This document shows, in pieces, positions 62,001 to 64,000 of a stretch of 64,000 bases of DNA. Source of the stretch: Melanocharis versteri. Lineage: Eukaryota > Chordata > Aves > Passeriformes > Melanocharitidae. The position numbers and the translations under genes are program-made. The notes under the pieces were generated by a model. That model did not search any database and was not told where the DNA came from. It saw only the letters and a program-made list of their open reading frames with translations. Positions within the stretch are counted from its first letter, which is position 1, and each line of letters opens with the position of its first letter. The stretch spans positions 1,668,622 through 1,732,621 of the forward strand of contig VZTG01010322.1 of the NCBI GenBank assembly GCA_013397845.1. Direction: 5' to 3'.

Positions 62001-64000
62001 GTAAATTAATTTAATTCCTGGAGTGCACTTATAGAGTAATGCCTGAGGCTTATGAAGGCAAAATGGAGCTAGAGACAGCACATTAGTCTCTGGAGAGACA
62101 TACCAGCTGTTTCGTGTCCTGATGGGGGTAGGGTGGAAAACAGTTGTATACAGTCTGCACCATCCACTTAAAATCAGAATACTTTCCCCTTACTTTCCCA
62201 TACTATTAAAAATCACATAAATGAATAAATACAGGAAATCAGCAATTCACTGAGATGCATTAAGTCCAAATCCTGCACCTCTGAGGTGCAATGCTAAAAT
62301 AGAAACTGCAGCCTTCTCCTCCTACAGAGTATTACCAGGAAATAATGATTGTCTCTGATGAAGAAACAGATTAAGAGGGAAATTAAAGTGCAGATTTAAT
62401 TTCAATAGTAGCACACCCAAGTCAGCCTGCAAATAAGCCAATCTCACCACCTAAATTAGGCATCAATAGAGAATTAATGCCGACCTTAGGAAAATCTTAA
62501 GCCTTAGGAAAAGGAAAGGGTAGATGAGCGCACCCTTTTCAAATTTAAATCTACAATCAACCCTCTCAAAACCAGTAAAGGGCTGATGGCCTGCAAATTT
62601 AATTTTAGAAGTATCTAAAGAGTTTTCATCTTACTGAAGGGGCAGAGTTGGTCCTAAAGCTGAGATCCTATTGCTCCTAAACTTCGTGGAAGTCTAAATT
62701 TACATCCAGACATGGTGACTAGCCCATGCATCTTTAATAAGCTATATCAAGAGCCTGCATTCAGATACCTTACCAAGTTGAAACACCTCAGATGCAAAGC
62801 TCATCTATAGATCCCCAGCCTTGGTTTCCATAAAAAAATCCCCTTCCAAAAGCTTACAGTACATGCTAGGAGGTTCTGTTTTGGTGTCCTCAGTGCCGCC
62901 TCCCAATGAGTGGTGGTTGGTACAGTACTGAGTAAGAACATGATGTCTCCAGCTCAGCTTGAATCAGCCAGGTAAGGCACAATGCAGCTGATCGCTTAGA
63001 GCACATAATTACAGCATCCATGAGCTGCTCAGAGGATGCTGGCACTGACAAAGTAGGAAAGGCTAAAAGCATCATATTAAAATGTCATAAAACATTCATT
63101 TTACATGATTAGAGAAACCAGTAATTAGCATTTTTCTTTTAGTGCTTGACTTTTTATTCCAGCTGCTCTAATCCAGCTTCTTTCCATGGCAATTATTGCC
63201 AGGAAAGCTGAATTTGGCATTCTTTTCATGTCCACTTTAAAACCTGCTCTGTAATCTGTCAGCTAGGCAGGTCTCACATGCAGTATTTGAAGGTAAGTGG
63301 GGGGGTTTTTGCCCTGTAGTCAAATTACGTTTGTAGTAAGCCTTAATTGCCAAACACCGAATTGTAGGAATATGTCCGTACACTATTAAACAAATCATAT
63401 AAATATGTTTATTCTCTGTTAGTCTAGATTTATCTTGCCAAGGCTGAAGCTTTGTGCAAAAGGACTGACCCCAGGAGTGCATATGTCAAGCTGAATTAAG
63501 GAAGAGGAAAAAAAATAGAGTGATATCCAAACTTCCTTAGAATAATAGGATGTTGATTAAATTGTTAGAAAGTTAAATAAACAAGCGATTTTTTGTAATT
63601 GTCCTTTGAATGCCTCAGATTTCCACTCGCCTGAGCTGTCTCCGAAGGTGAGGAGGAGAAATGGCCCATTGCTGGAGGGCACGTGGATTTCAGGAGGCAG
63701 CCGCCCTGCCAAAGCTTTCTGAGTGACATTGGGTAAGCCGCTGAAGCCTGGGGCATTTTGACATCTCATTTCCATCAAACTAATTGAGTTGTTGTAGGAG
63801 CAAGCAGAGAACAGAGCCCAGGACTCCTGCAGCAGAAGGGCAAGCTAAGGTCTGCTTCAATGGGCAGGGCAAGCAGCCACGTTACTCCAGCCAAGAGCCG
63901 TGCCGGGGCCCTGGGCTGGCCTCCTGGAAAGCAGGCACCAGCACCACCCCGTCAGGAGCACGGACTGAAAACCTGGGTCAGGAAGCTCCGAGAAACAAGC
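59093..64000. other. Intron stretch to the right edge, no gene seen
   Basis: Patchy composition with GC-richer parts near 59.3-59.7, 60.0-60.2 and 60.8-61.0 kb. An oligo-A/oligo-G stretch lies at about 60500-60518. GTCTCCCTAGCAAC at 60947-60960 resembles an RFX X-box. No BCL2 N-terminal exon, RNA gene or recognised transposon is visible up to the edge. Confidence 0.5.

Larger units (their letters stand above)
4249..64000 (-). other. BCL2: Large BCL2 intron (partial; donor beyond the right edge)
   Basis: The BCL2 coding region is split by one very long intron (roughly 190 kb in human). The acceptor is at 4249; no reading frame resembling the N-terminal BCL2 exon (BH4, BH3, BH1) is present on the minus strand up to 64000, so the donor is likely further right. 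Everything to the right of the exon is therefore read as intron, with transposon remnants, simple repeats and unassigned unique sequence. A nested non-coding RNA gene cannot be excluded from sequence alone. Confidence 0.85.

Noticed and set aside
1..64000. tRNA, rRNA, CRISPR array or bacterial-type operon
   Set aside because: No tRNA-like A and B boxes with foldable arms, no regular repeat-spacer array and no operon-like gene runs were seen.

Overview
The window looks like bird nuclear DNA. Most of it is non-coding, with long AT-rich stretches and no bacterial-style gene packing. It carries CR1 LINE fragments with the typical avian 3' tail (tandem ATTCTATG), a retroviral solo LTR and scattered very old amniote repeats. 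The species cannot be fixed from what I can see.

One protein-coding gene is recognisable: the last coding exon of BCL2, on the minus strand at 4114-4248. Its 44 codons encode the end of the BH2 motif and the C-terminal membrane anchor, ending ...GAYLGHK. A splice acceptor precedes it exactly where human BCL2 has one (GGCTGG|GATGCC). Positions 1-4113 are BCL2 3' untranslated region, running off the left edge. Several blocks there match, from memory, the human BCL2 3' UTR, including the AU-rich element near the stop codon.

Positions 4249-64000 are best read as part of the single giant BCL2 intron, since no first coding exon is visible. Intron contents, left to right: an old amniote repeat (about 6050), a G-quadruplex-type G-rich tract (8352), a CR1 tail (8856-8947), simple repeats (19.86 kb, 22.65 kb, 25.26 kb), a 54-bp inverted repeat pair 1.8 kb apart (30388-30441 and 32244-32297), a GGAT microsatellite (34.5 kb), a decayed LINE endonuclease fragment (about 35.83-36.05 kb), a solo LTR with a near-perfect 6-bp target duplication (36459-37136), a CR1 fragment (40360-40740), a CpG-dense patch (41521-41880), old L3/CR1-like and MIR-like repeats (45.4 kb, 50.8 kb, 54.5 kb), and a CR1 copy with an internal deletion and one undetermined base (45890-46732).

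The many short open frames in the intron show no family signature and I treat them as chance. I found no evidence of a new multi-gene system. The most worthwhile observations are the diverged inverted-repeat pair, the CpG-rich intronic patch, the CpG-rich solo LTR and the conserved BCL2 3' UTR blocks.
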